From Deltaproteobacteria bacterium UBA6930 (GTDB taxonomy: Bacteria > Myxococcota_A > UBA9160 > UBA6930): 21,929 nucleotides of DNA. Under the pieces are notes generated by a model, which saw nothing but the letters and a program-made list of their open reading frames with translations, made no database searches and was not told the DNA's origin. The stretch covers positions 1-21,929 of the forward strand of contig DKAI01000046.1 of assembly GCA_002450755.1 (NCBI GenBank). The letters are read 5' to 3'. This document shows, one piece after another, positions 15,101 to 21,782 of the stretch. Positions within the stretch are counted from its first letter, which is position 1, and the number at the start of each line of letters is the position of its first letter. Position numbers and translations under genes: made by a program.

Positions 15101-15298
15101 AACGTTTCCGATCGAATCAAACTCGCTATTTCTATTCCTACCGAATGGTCGAAGGTAGAGAACTTTCTTAGCTGGATCGCCGAGCAAACATTGGCTTCTG
15201 AGATTCAGTTAGTGGCCGATATGGAAGATGAAGAAGGCAACCTCCATCGATCTGAAGTAGGCGGAGAAGTCATTCAAGTTCGTTTGCAACAAATTTGA
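12140..15298 (+). CDS. ileS: Isoleucyl-tRNA synthetase, type 2 (eukaryote-like)
   Basis: The 1052-residue class I synthetase ligates isoleucine to tRNA-Ile. The HxGH signature is PPFANGLPHFGHLL, followed by GKRVERRFGWDCHGLPAE. The editing (CP1) domain shows AWTTTPWTLPSN and APGFGEDD, and the second ATP motif is GQKLSKRLKNYPDP, a KMSKR-type loop. The length, KRLKNYPDP and the VERRFGWDCHG block place it with type 2 IleRS, the group that resembles eukaryotic cytosolic enzymes and is generally less sensitive to mupirocin. The HxGH order is canonical, not the swapped form known from hyper-resistant enzymes. GTG is the most likely start (12140), with only a GGGG about 15 bases upstream, so the exact start is less sure. 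It is divergent from mutM. Confidence 0.96.
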   Translation: MTSINQQKTYPEVPQQADYPNLEKEVLRTWKQTEAFERSISKRPAGHEGSNEFVFYDGPPFANGLPHFGHLLTGYVKDIIPRYQTLRGKRVERRFGWDCHGLPAEMEAERELQVSGRAAIREFGIDRFNNHCKETVLRYTAEWEKYVTRQARWVDFKNDYKTMDTPYIESVMWAFKTLYDKNLLYEGYRVLPYSWACETPVSNFETRLDDSYRERQDPAVTVRFTLEERIEGRLVDILAWTTTPWTLPSNLALAVGPDIEYGIYELGDRLVVIGKACIEKYAKELASAQLVGTRSGSELVGAPYEPLFDFFQGRENCHRILSADWIDTEEGTGIVHMAPGFGEDDMNTCSDAKIEVVCPVDDHGRFTGEVPNWEGLQVFEANTPIIRSLRQEERIFREESYVHNYPHCWRTDTPLIYRAVNSWYVRVTQFRDRMAELNQEINWIPGHIKDGLFGNWLSNARDWSISRNRFWGSPIPVWKSDNPQYPRIDVYGSLAEIEKDFGVRPRDLHRPIIDELIRPNPDDPTGQSTMRRIPDVLDGWFDSGSMPFAQVHYPFENREWFEQHSPADFIVEYVAQTRGWFYTLMVLGTALFDRPPFKNCMCHGVTLAEDGQKLSKRLKNYPDPEEVFDTYGSDALRWHLVSSPLLKGGDLKVDKDGKAIGDVVRNVLNPLWNSWYFFSLYANSDGVQANWMSSPSSLLDRYILAKTREVVLELTKLMDSYEIASACNRIVTFMDAVNNWYIRRSRERFWKSEKDSDKQDAYDTLHTVLVTLCRIASPLLPYLTENIYSGLTGGDSVHISDWPDPNTLINDPGLVRHMDRVREICSASLSLRRSHDIRVRQPLKELTVAGKGIEHLSEYSDLIKDEVNVKTVSFQSDISEFANFKLKLNSKILGPRLGKNMKSVLAAAKSGQWENLDENKIRVNSTELNENEYQLLLEPVLGVDCQALPGNEMVVALNMDVDDELLCEGFARDIVRVVQQARKEESFNVSDRIKLAISIPTEWSKVENFLSWIAEQTLASEIQLVADMEDEEGNLHRSEVGGEVIQVRLQQI

Positions 15299-15332
15299 TA
15301 ATCGAAAAATTCAGGAAATTTCTTAATAATTG

Positions 15333-15362
15333 CTCTCTTTGATGACTTTTATTAAAAGAGGG
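15333..15362. terminator. Possible bidirectional terminator between convergent ileS and the TauD-family gene
   Basis: CTCTCTTT (15333-15340) can pair with AAAGAGGG (15355-15362) over eight pairs including one G-U, with a 14-base loop. It lies between two converging stop codons, where a shared terminator is expected. The stem is AT-rich and no strong T-run follows, so the call is weak. Confidence 0.25.
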
Positions 15363-15364
15363 GA

Positions 15365-16225
15365 TCAGACCTCAGCGTCCTCAACAGTGCTTCTACGTAG
15401 CTCACGCCTATGACTCAGATCGTAGGAACGTCCTCTGTGTAATACCGAACGGTTATCCCAAATAACAAAATCACCTTTTCTCCATTTGTGTCGATAGACG
15501 TATTCTTTCTTTGTCGCATGCTCGAGAAGCTCCGATAGCAAAAGTCGACCTTCGGGAGTCGTGCGACCAGTGACACCCATGGCGTGTGCACCAATAAAAA
15601 GTGACGAACGGCCGGATGCAGGGTGATCCCGAACGAGGGGCCACCACACACTTGGATATTTTTCGAGATCATCAGGTTTGTATTGTAGGTCTCCTAATTG
15701 CATTCGAGAGAAAAACGCAGAGTGCTCTGCCTCTAATCCTTGCAACTCCGCTTGTCGGGAGTATGAGAGCCCTTCGTAGGCAGCTCTCATATCTGCAAAT
15801 TCTGTGTCTCCTTCATCTGTAGGAACTTCTATCGCGAAGAGAAGCGAGTATTTTGCAGACGGTTTCTTAAACGAGCTATCACTATGCCAAAGTTGATTGG
15901 CATAGAGCGCCATCATACGGGCGTCCGAGTGCTCAATAAGATTGTCATCCCTATCTACGTTGGAAATAGCTATCAGACCGGCGTTCTCCGAAGTGGTATG
16001 ACTTCGGAGAACTTTCAATAGTCCCATATCAATAGAACCCAAGCTCCGAGTGAAGTCCATCTGCGCTTTCGGACTGAGATTTTGGTCTCTAAATACCAAT
16101 ACGGCAAAGGAATCTAGTGCATCTTCAAGTTCTTGACGCTCCGAATCATTTAGAGCCCGGTCGAGTGAAAAACCCTCCGCTTCGGCCACGAACAACGGGT
16201 GAAGTGGCAATAAATCAATGGGCAT
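15365..16225 (-). CDS. TauD/TfdA-family 2-oxoglutarate and Fe(II)-dependent dioxygenase
   Basis: The 286-residue protein has the full TauD/TfdA metal and cosubstrate set. The HxD pair is in LWHSDSSFK (His114, Asp116), the distal histidine in SVLHRGRSYD is His263, and the 2-oxoglutarate-binding arginine lies 11 residues later (Arg274), the same spacing as in E. coli TauD. The family couples 2-oxoglutarate decarboxylation to hydroxylation of taurine, aryloxyacids, carnitine-like or other small acids. The overall sequence looks closer to the TfdA side, but the substrate is not decidable. A weak purine-rich site precedes the ATG. It is divergent from pqqB, sharing a 100-base gap, and converges on ileS. 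Cytoplasmic. Confidence 0.88.
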   Translation of the reverse strand: MPIDLLPLHPLFVAEAEGFSLDRALNDSERQELEDALDSFAVLVFRDQNLSPKAQMDFTRSLGSIDMGLLKVLRSHTTSENAGLIAISNVDRDDNLIEHSDARMMALYANQLWHSDSSFKKPSAKYSLLFAIEVPTDEGDTEFADMRAAYEGLSYSRQAELQGLEAEHSAFFSRMQLGDLQYKPDDLEKYPSVWWPLVRDHPASGRSSLFIGAHAMGVTGRTTPEGRLLLSELLEHATKKEYVYRHKWRKGDFVIWDNRSVLHRGRSYDLSHRRELRRSTVEDAEV

Positions 16226-16325
16226 TTCGATCTATCCAGACACTTTTTTCTCCCATTGTCTACCTCTCTGATCTAGGTGACGGCCAATTTCACTCTATAC
16301 CCAGAGTAATGTTATCCTGGTGGTT

Positions 16326-17264
16326 ATGAAAACACCTAACAGTAATTCGAAAGAAAACTCAAAAAGTCAATTTCATGTCCGAGTGCTTGGTTCAGCTGCG
16401 GGAGGAGGACTTCCTCAATGGAATTGCGGAGGAGACAATTCCATACGAGCACGAAGGGGAGATCTTTCAGTTCCTGCAAGATCGCAACCCTCTATTGCTG
16501 TTTCTTCGGATGGTGAACGTTGGTCAGTGATAAATGCTAGCCCTGATATTCGTGATCAATTCAGCAAGTTTCCAGGATTACATCCTACGGCTGGAACACG
16601 AGATATTCCTCTGGAGACAATATGCATAACAAATCCAGATCTGGATCACACAATTGGCCTACTCATACTTAGGGAATCTCTCCCCTACAAAATCGTTTCA
16701 ACGCCGTGGACTAGAGACGCTATCCTTAAACACAATGCTTGCTTTCGCCTGATGAAATCAGCATGGACGGGAGCAGCAATTAACGAGTCCTTTTTCCTCG
16801 ATTCGAAAAAATACCTTGAGGCTCAATTTTTTGCCGTTGCCGGAAAGGTTCCTATTTACCTACAAGAGCTTGAGGTCAACCACCCCGAAGCAACAGTATC
16901 TCTACGAATTCGAGATAATAGAACTGGAAAACAATTGGTTTATGCACCTGGTCTCAAGGAATATAATGAAGAAACGATGAACGAATTACAAAAAGCCGAC
17001 TGTCGATTTGTAGATGGAACTTTCTTCACTGAAAATGAGCTTCTTACGCTTAGACCTGATGCGGTACCTGCAAGAACGATGGGACACGCACCAGTAACAG
17101 GCCCACATGGGAGTTTGGAACGTTTAGCTACTCTCCCGGGCCGCTCTCTCTACATACATATGAACAACACGAATCCAATGTTGGATTCTAATTCGGGCGC
17201 TACGGCTGAGGTTCACAAGGCGGGTATCGAGATCGCCTTCGATGGTATGGAATTCCTCGTATGA
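16326..17264 (+). CDS. pqqB: Coenzyme PQQ synthesis protein B (divergent, lacks the cysteine cluster)
   Basis: The 312-residue metallo-beta-lactamase-fold protein is clearly PqqB. Evidence is VRVLGSAAGGGLPQWNC near 18-34, INASPDIRDQ, the metal-binding DLDHTIGLL, and the C-terminal MGHAPVTGPHGSLERL, LYIHMNNTNPMLD and AFDGMEF. PqqB acts as a hydroxylase on the PqqA-derived Glu-Tyr intermediate. Usual PqqB proteins have QWNCxCxxC, whose cysteines bind a structural zinc; here it reads QWNCGGDNS, so Cys34 remains but the other two are Gly36 and Ser39. The ATG at 16326 is chosen over an in-frame GTG two codons upstream; neither has a well-spaced ribosome site. First gene of a five-gene operon; its last four bases overlap the next start (ATGA). 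Confidence 0.95.
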   Translation: MKTPNSNSKENSKSQFHVRVLGSAAGGGLPQWNCGGDNSIRARRGDLSVPARSQPSIAVSSDGERWSVINASPDIRDQFSKFPGLHPTAGTRDIPLETICITNPDLDHTIGLLILRESLPYKIVSTPWTRDAILKHNACFRLMKSAWTGAAINESFFLDSKKYLEAQFFAVAGKVPIYLQELEVNHPEATVSLRIRDNRTGKQLVYAPGLKEYNEETMNELQKADCRFVDGTFFTENELLTLRPDAVPARTMGHAPVTGPHGSLERLATLPGRSLYIHMNNTNPMLDSNSGATAEVHKAGIEIAFDGMEFLV

Positions 17265-18172
17265 AAAATCTCGAAAATAGCCTTAAATCTCTCCTCGAGG
17301 AAAGATATCACCACAAGCACCCTTTCAATATCCGGATGCATAAAGGCACCCTGACAAAAGAAGAGATGAAAACTTGGGTAAGAAATCGTTACTACTATCA
17401 GACACGAATACCCAAGAAAGACAGTAGCATTCTAACCAAATCAGACGATCCAGATTTTCGTCGTGATTGGGTGCGGAGAGTAAGAGATCATGATGGAGAC
17501 GAGAAAAACACCGGTGGCTTAGAACTTTGGCTTCGTCTCGGCGATGGAGTCGGCCTAAATAGGGCCGAAGTAAGCTCACTCACAAATGTATTGCCCGGCG
17601 TCCGTCGTGCTTGCGACGCTTACGTAGAATTTGTCAACGGACATAGCCTCTTAGAAAGCGTCGCCGCGTCTCTTACAGAACTTTCTGCAGGTCCCCTAAT
17701 GGGCCAACGAATTACTGCGTTTGAAAACTATTACACATGGATCGAACCTTCGGCCTTAGACTACTTCCGGAGTCGGACTAGCCAGGCACCTCGAGACGCT
17801 CAAGAGGGCTTAGAATTTGTATTAGGCAACGCAAAAACTGATAAAGATCACGTCGCTTGCGTGGCCGCTCTGACGAGAAAATGCGAGATTCTTTGGGAGC
17901 TTTTAGATGGCGTAGAGTGGGCTCAAAGTCGTCCTAAAATTGTTGATCGAGCTAGGATGCGAAAGAACGAATCCATGATTGTATTACCAGAAAGAGCGAT
18001 CGAGCTAAACTCTACGGGAATGGAAATCTTAGAGTCATGCAACGGAGAAGCAACAGTCAATAAAATTGCAGAGGTAATGAGGAATCGTCACAATACTATC
18101 GAAACTGTCTTTACTGACACCTATGAGTTTCTCGAAAAGATGAAATCAGCCGGCGCATTGGAATACATATAG
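17261..18172 (+). CDS. pqqCD: PqqC-PqqD fusion: PQQ synthase fused to peptide chaperone
   Basis: Residues 1-225 are PqqC, the cofactorless oxidase that closes and oxidises the PQQ ring. Residues 226-303 are PqqD, which presents the PqqA peptide to PqqE. A PqqC/D fusion is known from Methylobacterium. From memory, alignment to the Klebsiella PqqC runs with a constant offset of seven. It keeps His24 (H17), Arg50 (R43), His84 (H77 in RDHDG), Glu147 (E140), Tyr175 (Y168), Arg179 (R172 in YFRSR) and Lys214 (K207). Active-site His154 is replaced by Met147 (codon 17699-17701, TELSAGPLMGQR). The PqqD part shows IVLPERAIELNSTGMEILESCNG. The gene overlaps pqqB by four bases and pqqE by one (TAGTG), implying translational coupling. 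Confidence 0.95.
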   Translation: MKNLENSLKSLLEERYHHKHPFNIRMHKGTLTKEEMKTWVRNRYYYQTRIPKKDSSILTKSDDPDFRRDWVRRVRDHDGDEKNTGGLELWLRLGDGVGLNRAEVSSLTNVLPGVRRACDAYVEFVNGHSLLESVAASLTELSAGPLMGQRITAFENYYTWIEPSALDYFRSRTSQAPRDAQEGLEFVLGNAKTDKDHVACVAALTRKCEILWELLDGVEWAQSRPKIVDRARMRKNESMIVLPERAIELNSTGMEILESCNGEATVNKIAEVMRNRHNTIETVFTDTYEFLEKMKSAGALEYI

Positions 18173-19272
18173 TGAACGAAAATTTTCATCGACCCTACAA
18201 TCTCATAGCGGAATTAACCTATCGATGTCCACTCAAATGTCCTTATTGTTCTAATCCATTGGACTTAACAAACTATACAGAGACTCTTACTACCGAAGAC
18301 TGGTGTTCCGCTTTTGAGCAAGCAGCAAAGTTGGGGGTTGTCCATCTAGGATTAACTGGCGGTGAACCGTCCACAAGAAGTGATCTGGAAGTCTTAGTCA
18401 AGCACGCTTCAGAACTACAGCTCTATACCCATCTAGTAACTGCAGGCATGCCGATCGATGCAAAACGACTCGCTGTTTTAGCTAAATATGGACTTTGTAG
18501 TGTTCAGCTCTCGGTACAAGACAGCACACCAGAAATGTCCGACACGATCGCAGGAACAAAAAGTTTTGATAGAAAACGTGTTTTCGCCGAAGAAGTGAGG
18601 GCTTTAGACCTTCCACTCGTATTAAACGTCGTTCTTCATCGGCAGAATTTAGAAAACCTTCCGGAAATCATATCAATGGCAAGTTATTACGGAGCTCACC
18701 GCCTTGAGCTTGCGAATACACAATACCACGGATGGGCACTAAAAAATCGAGCCGCATTGCTTCCTACTCTGGACCAGCTGAAAAATGCATCCAGAGTAGT
18801 TCAAGATTCCCGTCTTCTTTACCCAGAGATGGAAATTCTTTTCGTACTTCCAGACTACTATTCCGAACGGCCGAAACCTTGCATGGGAGGGTGGGCTCAG
18901 AATACTATGGTAATTACTCCGAATGGTAGAGTCTTGCCCTGCCACAATGCTGGTACTTTGACTGAGCTGGAATTTTGGAGAATTCCCGAAAACTCACTAG
19001 AAGACTGTTGGACCATATCTCCCGGCATGAATACCTTTCGTGGCTACGAATGGATGAAAGATCCGTGTAGAAGTTGCGAGTATCGGGAACGTGATTTTGG
19101 GGGTTGTCGCTGTCAGGCATTTGCCCTTACGGGAGATATGAATGCAACAGATCCAGCATGCTCACTGTCACCGCACCACCCTGAGATTGAGAAAGCACGA
19201 GACGAGTCAATTCAATCAGCGCCATCTTTTGTATATAGAGATTCGGCAAAAAAAACGGGAGGTCAAATCTAA
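18172..19272 (+). CDS. pqqE: PqqE radical SAM enzyme (PqqA peptide cyclase)
   Basis: The 366-residue radical SAM/SPASM protein has the cluster motif CPLKCPYCSNPLDL (CxxxCxxC) near residues 19-32 and GLTGGEPSTRSDL. PDYYSERPKPCMGGWA, RVLPCHNAG, PCRSCEYRERDFGGCRCQAF and DPACSLSPHH carry the auxiliary-cluster cysteines. These match PqqE, which makes the carbon-carbon bond between Glu and Tyr of PqqA with help from PqqD. The start is GTG, whose G is the last base of the pqqCD stop, so translation is coupled. All key cysteines of known PqqE seem present, so this step looks functional although a PqqA substrate was not found nearby. Cytoplasmic and oxygen-sensitive by family. Confidence 0.96.
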   Translation: MNENFHRPYNLIAELTYRCPLKCPYCSNPLDLTNYTETLTTEDWCSAFEQAAKLGVVHLGLTGGEPSTRSDLEVLVKHASELQLYTHLVTAGMPIDAKRLAVLAKYGLCSVQLSVQDSTPEMSDTIAGTKSFDRKRVFAEEVRALDLPLVLNVVLHRQNLENLPEIISMASYYGAHRLELANTQYHGWALKNRAALLPTLDQLKNASRVVQDSRLLYPEMEILFVLPDYYSERPKPCMGGWAQNTMVITPNGRVLPCHNAGTLTELEFWRIPENSLEDCWTISPGMNTFRGYEWMKDPCRSCEYRERDFGGCRCQAFALTGDMNATDPACSLSPHHPEIEKARDESIQSAPSFVYRDSAKKTGGQI

Positions 19273-19613
19273 TGATTATGAACTGGTTACTGACAATTTT
19301 ATTATCAATATTTGCATACACACTTTACTCTTACTATGGAATGCGTACGGCGGGAGCTACCACGGCAACTGCAGCAGCTTTTGAAATGGTCCGAAGCTGG
19401 ATGAGCTTTGGTTTGATTTTTATGGGAACGATCGGTTTCAGTCTCGCACTTTTCTATGGAAGTAAGGCTTCCGAATTTGCAGTTACCGTCGTGATCGCTA
19501 TTGGTGTCGTTGTATCTTTCGCATTTTCAGCGATCGTAGGAGGAAGTCAAGTTGGAATGGGTAATCTAGTAGGCCTCGGCCTTATACTTGGTGGCATTTA
19601 TCTACTGAAGTGA
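19272..19613 (+). CDS. Small four-helix membrane protein in the PQQ operon (SMR/DMT-half-like)
   Basis: I do not recognise a named family with certainty. The 113 residues form about four hydrophobic segments (roughly 4-22, 44-62, 68-88, 97-112). The last, GLGLILGGIYLL, resembles the final helix of small multidrug resistance or half-DMT proteins. The membrane-embedded Glu of EmrE-type SMR proteins is absent from helix 1 (the only nearby Glu is Glu38 in the loop), so drug antiport of that kind is unlikely. The ATG overlaps the pqqE stop by one base (TAATG) with GGGAGG nine bases upstream. The next gene overlaps it by four bases. Its locked position between pqqE and a permease suggests a subunit or partner in transport of PQQ or of a pathway intermediate. 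Confidence 0.8.
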   Translation: MIMNWLLTILLSIFAYTLYSYYGMRTAGATTATAAAFEMVRSWMSFGLIFMGTIGFSLALFYGSKASEFAVTVVIAIGVVVSFAFSAIVGGSQVGMGNLVGLGLILGGIYLLK

Positions 19614-20365
19614 GCACAGAACTCTTAGCGCTTCTCTGTGGTGCATCTTATTTAACCGCGTTATTGTCAGCGGTCGTAGGACTAGCTGGTGGCATGACCC
19701 TTTTGGTGGTCATGTTAATGTTTTTTGATCCACTTGTAGTCTTGCCCCTTCATGGTGTTATTCAACTCACTTCTAACGGGTCACGCTGTTGGTTCCAAAG
19801 GCAACACATTGAAACGTGGGTACTAAAAGAATACATTAAACTAATTATTCCTATGGCAATTGTTGGACTCATTGTCGGCCGAGAGGTTCCTACTGAAACT
19901 ATTAAAGTAGCTATCGGAATTTTCGTATTAGTAGCTACTTGGCGACCCACGTGGTTGTTACTTGGACTCGACCCGGGATCTATCAAACCAAAAAGGCGAT
20001 TTCTTGCTTTAGGAGGAATTATTGGATTTCTTAACATGACGGTGGGTGCGACCGGACCGTTTGCAGCTCCCTTCTTTCTAAGACTTGGTCTATCGCGATA
20101 TCAACTCGTTGGAACCAAGGCTGCAACACAAATGATGGGGCATTTAGTGAAAGTTATAATGTTCTGGATCGCTGGCTTTGCATTCATGGACTACGCTTAC
20201 GAACTATTGCTTCTTTCAATCTGTGTAGTGGCTGGAAGCTACACGGGATCACACATTCTTTCTCGAGTAAGTGAAAAAACTTTCGAGCATCTCTATCAAT
20301 TTGTCCTTACTTGCCTTGGTGCCCGTCTTATTATTGAATCTATTCAGAATATATTTGACGAATAA
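19610..20365 (+). CDS. TauE/SafE-family membrane permease in the PQQ operon
   Basis: The 251-residue protein has the TauE/SafE pattern of two related halves. The first has SAVVGLAGGMTLLVVML and LPLHGVIQLTSNGSR; the second has IIGFLNMTVGATGPFAAPFFL and GTKAATQMMGHLVKVIMFW. There are about seven or eight membrane segments. Family members are proposed to export sulfite, sulfoacetate or other organic anions across the inner membrane. The GTG start overlaps the stop of the small membrane protein (GTGA), so it is translationally coupled and ends the operon. PQQ is a tricarboxylate made in the cytoplasm and used in the periplasm, with no settled exporter; this permease is a reasonable candidate. That role is inference; an unrelated anion export role remains possible. 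Confidence 0.88.
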   Translation: MSTELLALLCGASYLTALLSAVVGLAGGMTLLVVMLMFFDPLVVLPLHGVIQLTSNGSRCWFQRQHIETWVLKEYIKLIIPMAIVGLIVGREVPTETIKVAIGIFVLVATWRPTWLLLGLDPGSIKPKRRFLALGGIIGFLNMTVGATGPFAAPFFLRLGLSRYQLVGTKAATQMMGHLVKVIMFWIAGFAFMDYAYELLLLSICVVAGSYTGSHILSRVSEKTFEHLYQFVLTCLGARLIIESIQNIFDE

Positions 20366-20415
20366 CTTTCAAATCTTGACCGTATGAAAACTTATTAAAA
20401 TATCCATAGATATAT

Positions 20416-21522
20416 CTAATAGGTAATCACACTTCTTATGACTTCGCCTTGATGCATCATCTCAAATGCGTGATTGATATCTTCCAGTGGAAGAGTTTTT
20501 GTAACCATTTCGTCCAGCTTGATTCGGCCACTCATATATTGGTCTACTAATTTTGGAACTTGGGTACGCCCCTTTGTGCCGCCAAAGGCAGTACCTCTCC
20601 AAGACCGGCCGGTCACCAATAGAAAAGGTCTTGCGTGGATCTCTTCTCCTCCTCCCGCAACGCCAATGATTATTGATTGCCCCCAACCTTTGTGCGTACA
20701 CGAAAGAGCCTGACCCATTACATCAACATTTCCTATGCACTCAAAAGAATAGTCAACACCTCCATCTGTCATTTCTACGATAGCCTCAGATACATTTGGT
20801 ATTTCGCTCGGATTGACAAATTCAGTTGCACCGAATTGCGTGGCTAACTCAAATTTTTTGGAGTTAGTATCTATACCGATAATCCTCTCAGCTCCAGCCA
20901 TAACTGCGCCTTGAACCACCGAAAGCCCTATGCCGCCTAACCCAAACACTGCAACGCTTGAACCCGGCTCAACTTTAGCCGTGTTTAAGACGGCGCCTAT
21001 TCCGGTGGTTACTCCACAACCGAGTAGGCAGATGGTTTCAAATGGGGCATCTCGGCGCACTTTGGCAAGTGCAATTTCTGGAACCACCGTGTATTCCGCA
21101 AACGTTGAGGTGCCCATGTAGTGATACAAAGGGGCTCCGTTACACGAAAAACGACTGGTACCATCTGGCATTTTACCTTGGCCCTGGGTTTCCCTCAGTC
21201 TCCCACAGAGATTTGTTTTCCCGGAAAGACAAAACTTGCACTCCCTGCACTCTGGAATGTAAAGAGGAATAACATGGTCTCCAGGAGATAACCCTCTTAC
21301 CTCTGGTCCTACTTCTTCTACAACCCCTGCCCCTTCATGACCCAAAACGGCGGGAAAAAGTCCTTCAGGGTCACGACCAGATAAAGTGAACGCGTCTGTA
21401 TGACAAACTCCAGTAGCAGCTAGACGAATAAGACACTCCCCTCCTTTTGGAGCCATCAGCTCAATCTCTGTTACTTCCAAGGGTCGGCCTGCTTCAAAGG
21501 CCACGGCGGCTCGAACTTTCAT
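20416..21522 (-). CDS. frmA: Class III alcohol dehydrogenase / S-(hydroxymethyl)glutathione dehydrogenase
   Basis: The 368-residue zinc alcohol dehydrogenase starts MKVRAAVAFEAGRPLEVTEIEL. GVCHTDAFTLSGRDPEGLFPAVLGHEGAG has the catalytic zinc Cys and His and the class III Asp of DPEGLFP. The structural zinc cysteines are in CRECKFCLSGKTNLC, LRETQGQGKMPDGTSRF holds the arginine region, and LGCGVTTGIGAVLNTAKVEPGSSVAVFGLGGIGL is the NAD fold. AFGGTKGRTQVP is diagnostic for class III. It oxidises the glutathione-formaldehyde adduct to S-formylglutathione with NAD, and also long-chain alcohols. GGGAGGAG directly precedes the ATG. It converges on the PQQ operon with a 50-base gap. Together with PQQ synthesis it fits formaldehyde disposal after alcohol or methylated-compound oxidation; no FrmB or FrmR gene is in view. 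Confidence 0.94.
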   Translation of the reverse strand: MKVRAAVAFEAGRPLEVTEIELMAPKGGECLIRLAATGVCHTDAFTLSGRDPEGLFPAVLGHEGAGVVEEVGPEVRGLSPGDHVIPLYIPECRECKFCLSGKTNLCGRLRETQGQGKMPDGTSRFSCNGAPLYHYMGTSTFAEYTVVPEIALAKVRRDAPFETICLLGCGVTTGIGAVLNTAKVEPGSSVAVFGLGGIGLSVVQGAVMAGAERIIGIDTNSKKFELATQFGATEFVNPSEIPNVSEAIVEMTDGGVDYSFECIGNVDVMGQALSCTHKGWGQSIIIGVAGGGEEIHARPFLLVTGRSWRGTAFGGTKGRTQVPKLVDQYMSGRIKLDEMVTKTLPLEDINHAFEMMHQGEVIRSVITY

Positions 21523-21782
21523 AACTCCTCCCGGTAAAGATCAAACTCCTTAATACCACTATCCGCTGTTGTTCGTAACCGATACTTGAGTGAGCTTCCA
21601 AATTTTTAAAAAACTGCTACCTACTGTCAGCTTCAAGGTCAATTGTGTAAGACGAAGTCCGCAAAACGGCTGGGGAGCGGGTTAGAGTCACGACCGGAAT
21701 TCAAATGAACTCCGAGATTATTCGCGCTGAGACGAAATATTTGTCGTCACATATGAGCGATCTTCTCTGAGTTTTCTTACCT

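Noticed and set aside
20407..20418. Perfect 12-base palindrome TAGATATATCTA at the class III dehydrogenase stop codon
   Set aside because: It has no loop or T-run, is entirely AT-rich apart from one G and one C, and is likely to be chance.
21705..21770. Plus-strand 21-residue ORF containing A-E-T-K-Y, considered as a PqqA precursor
   Set aside because: Glu and Tyr are separated by two residues, not three, there is no well-placed ribosome site, and the flanking PqqA pattern is absent.
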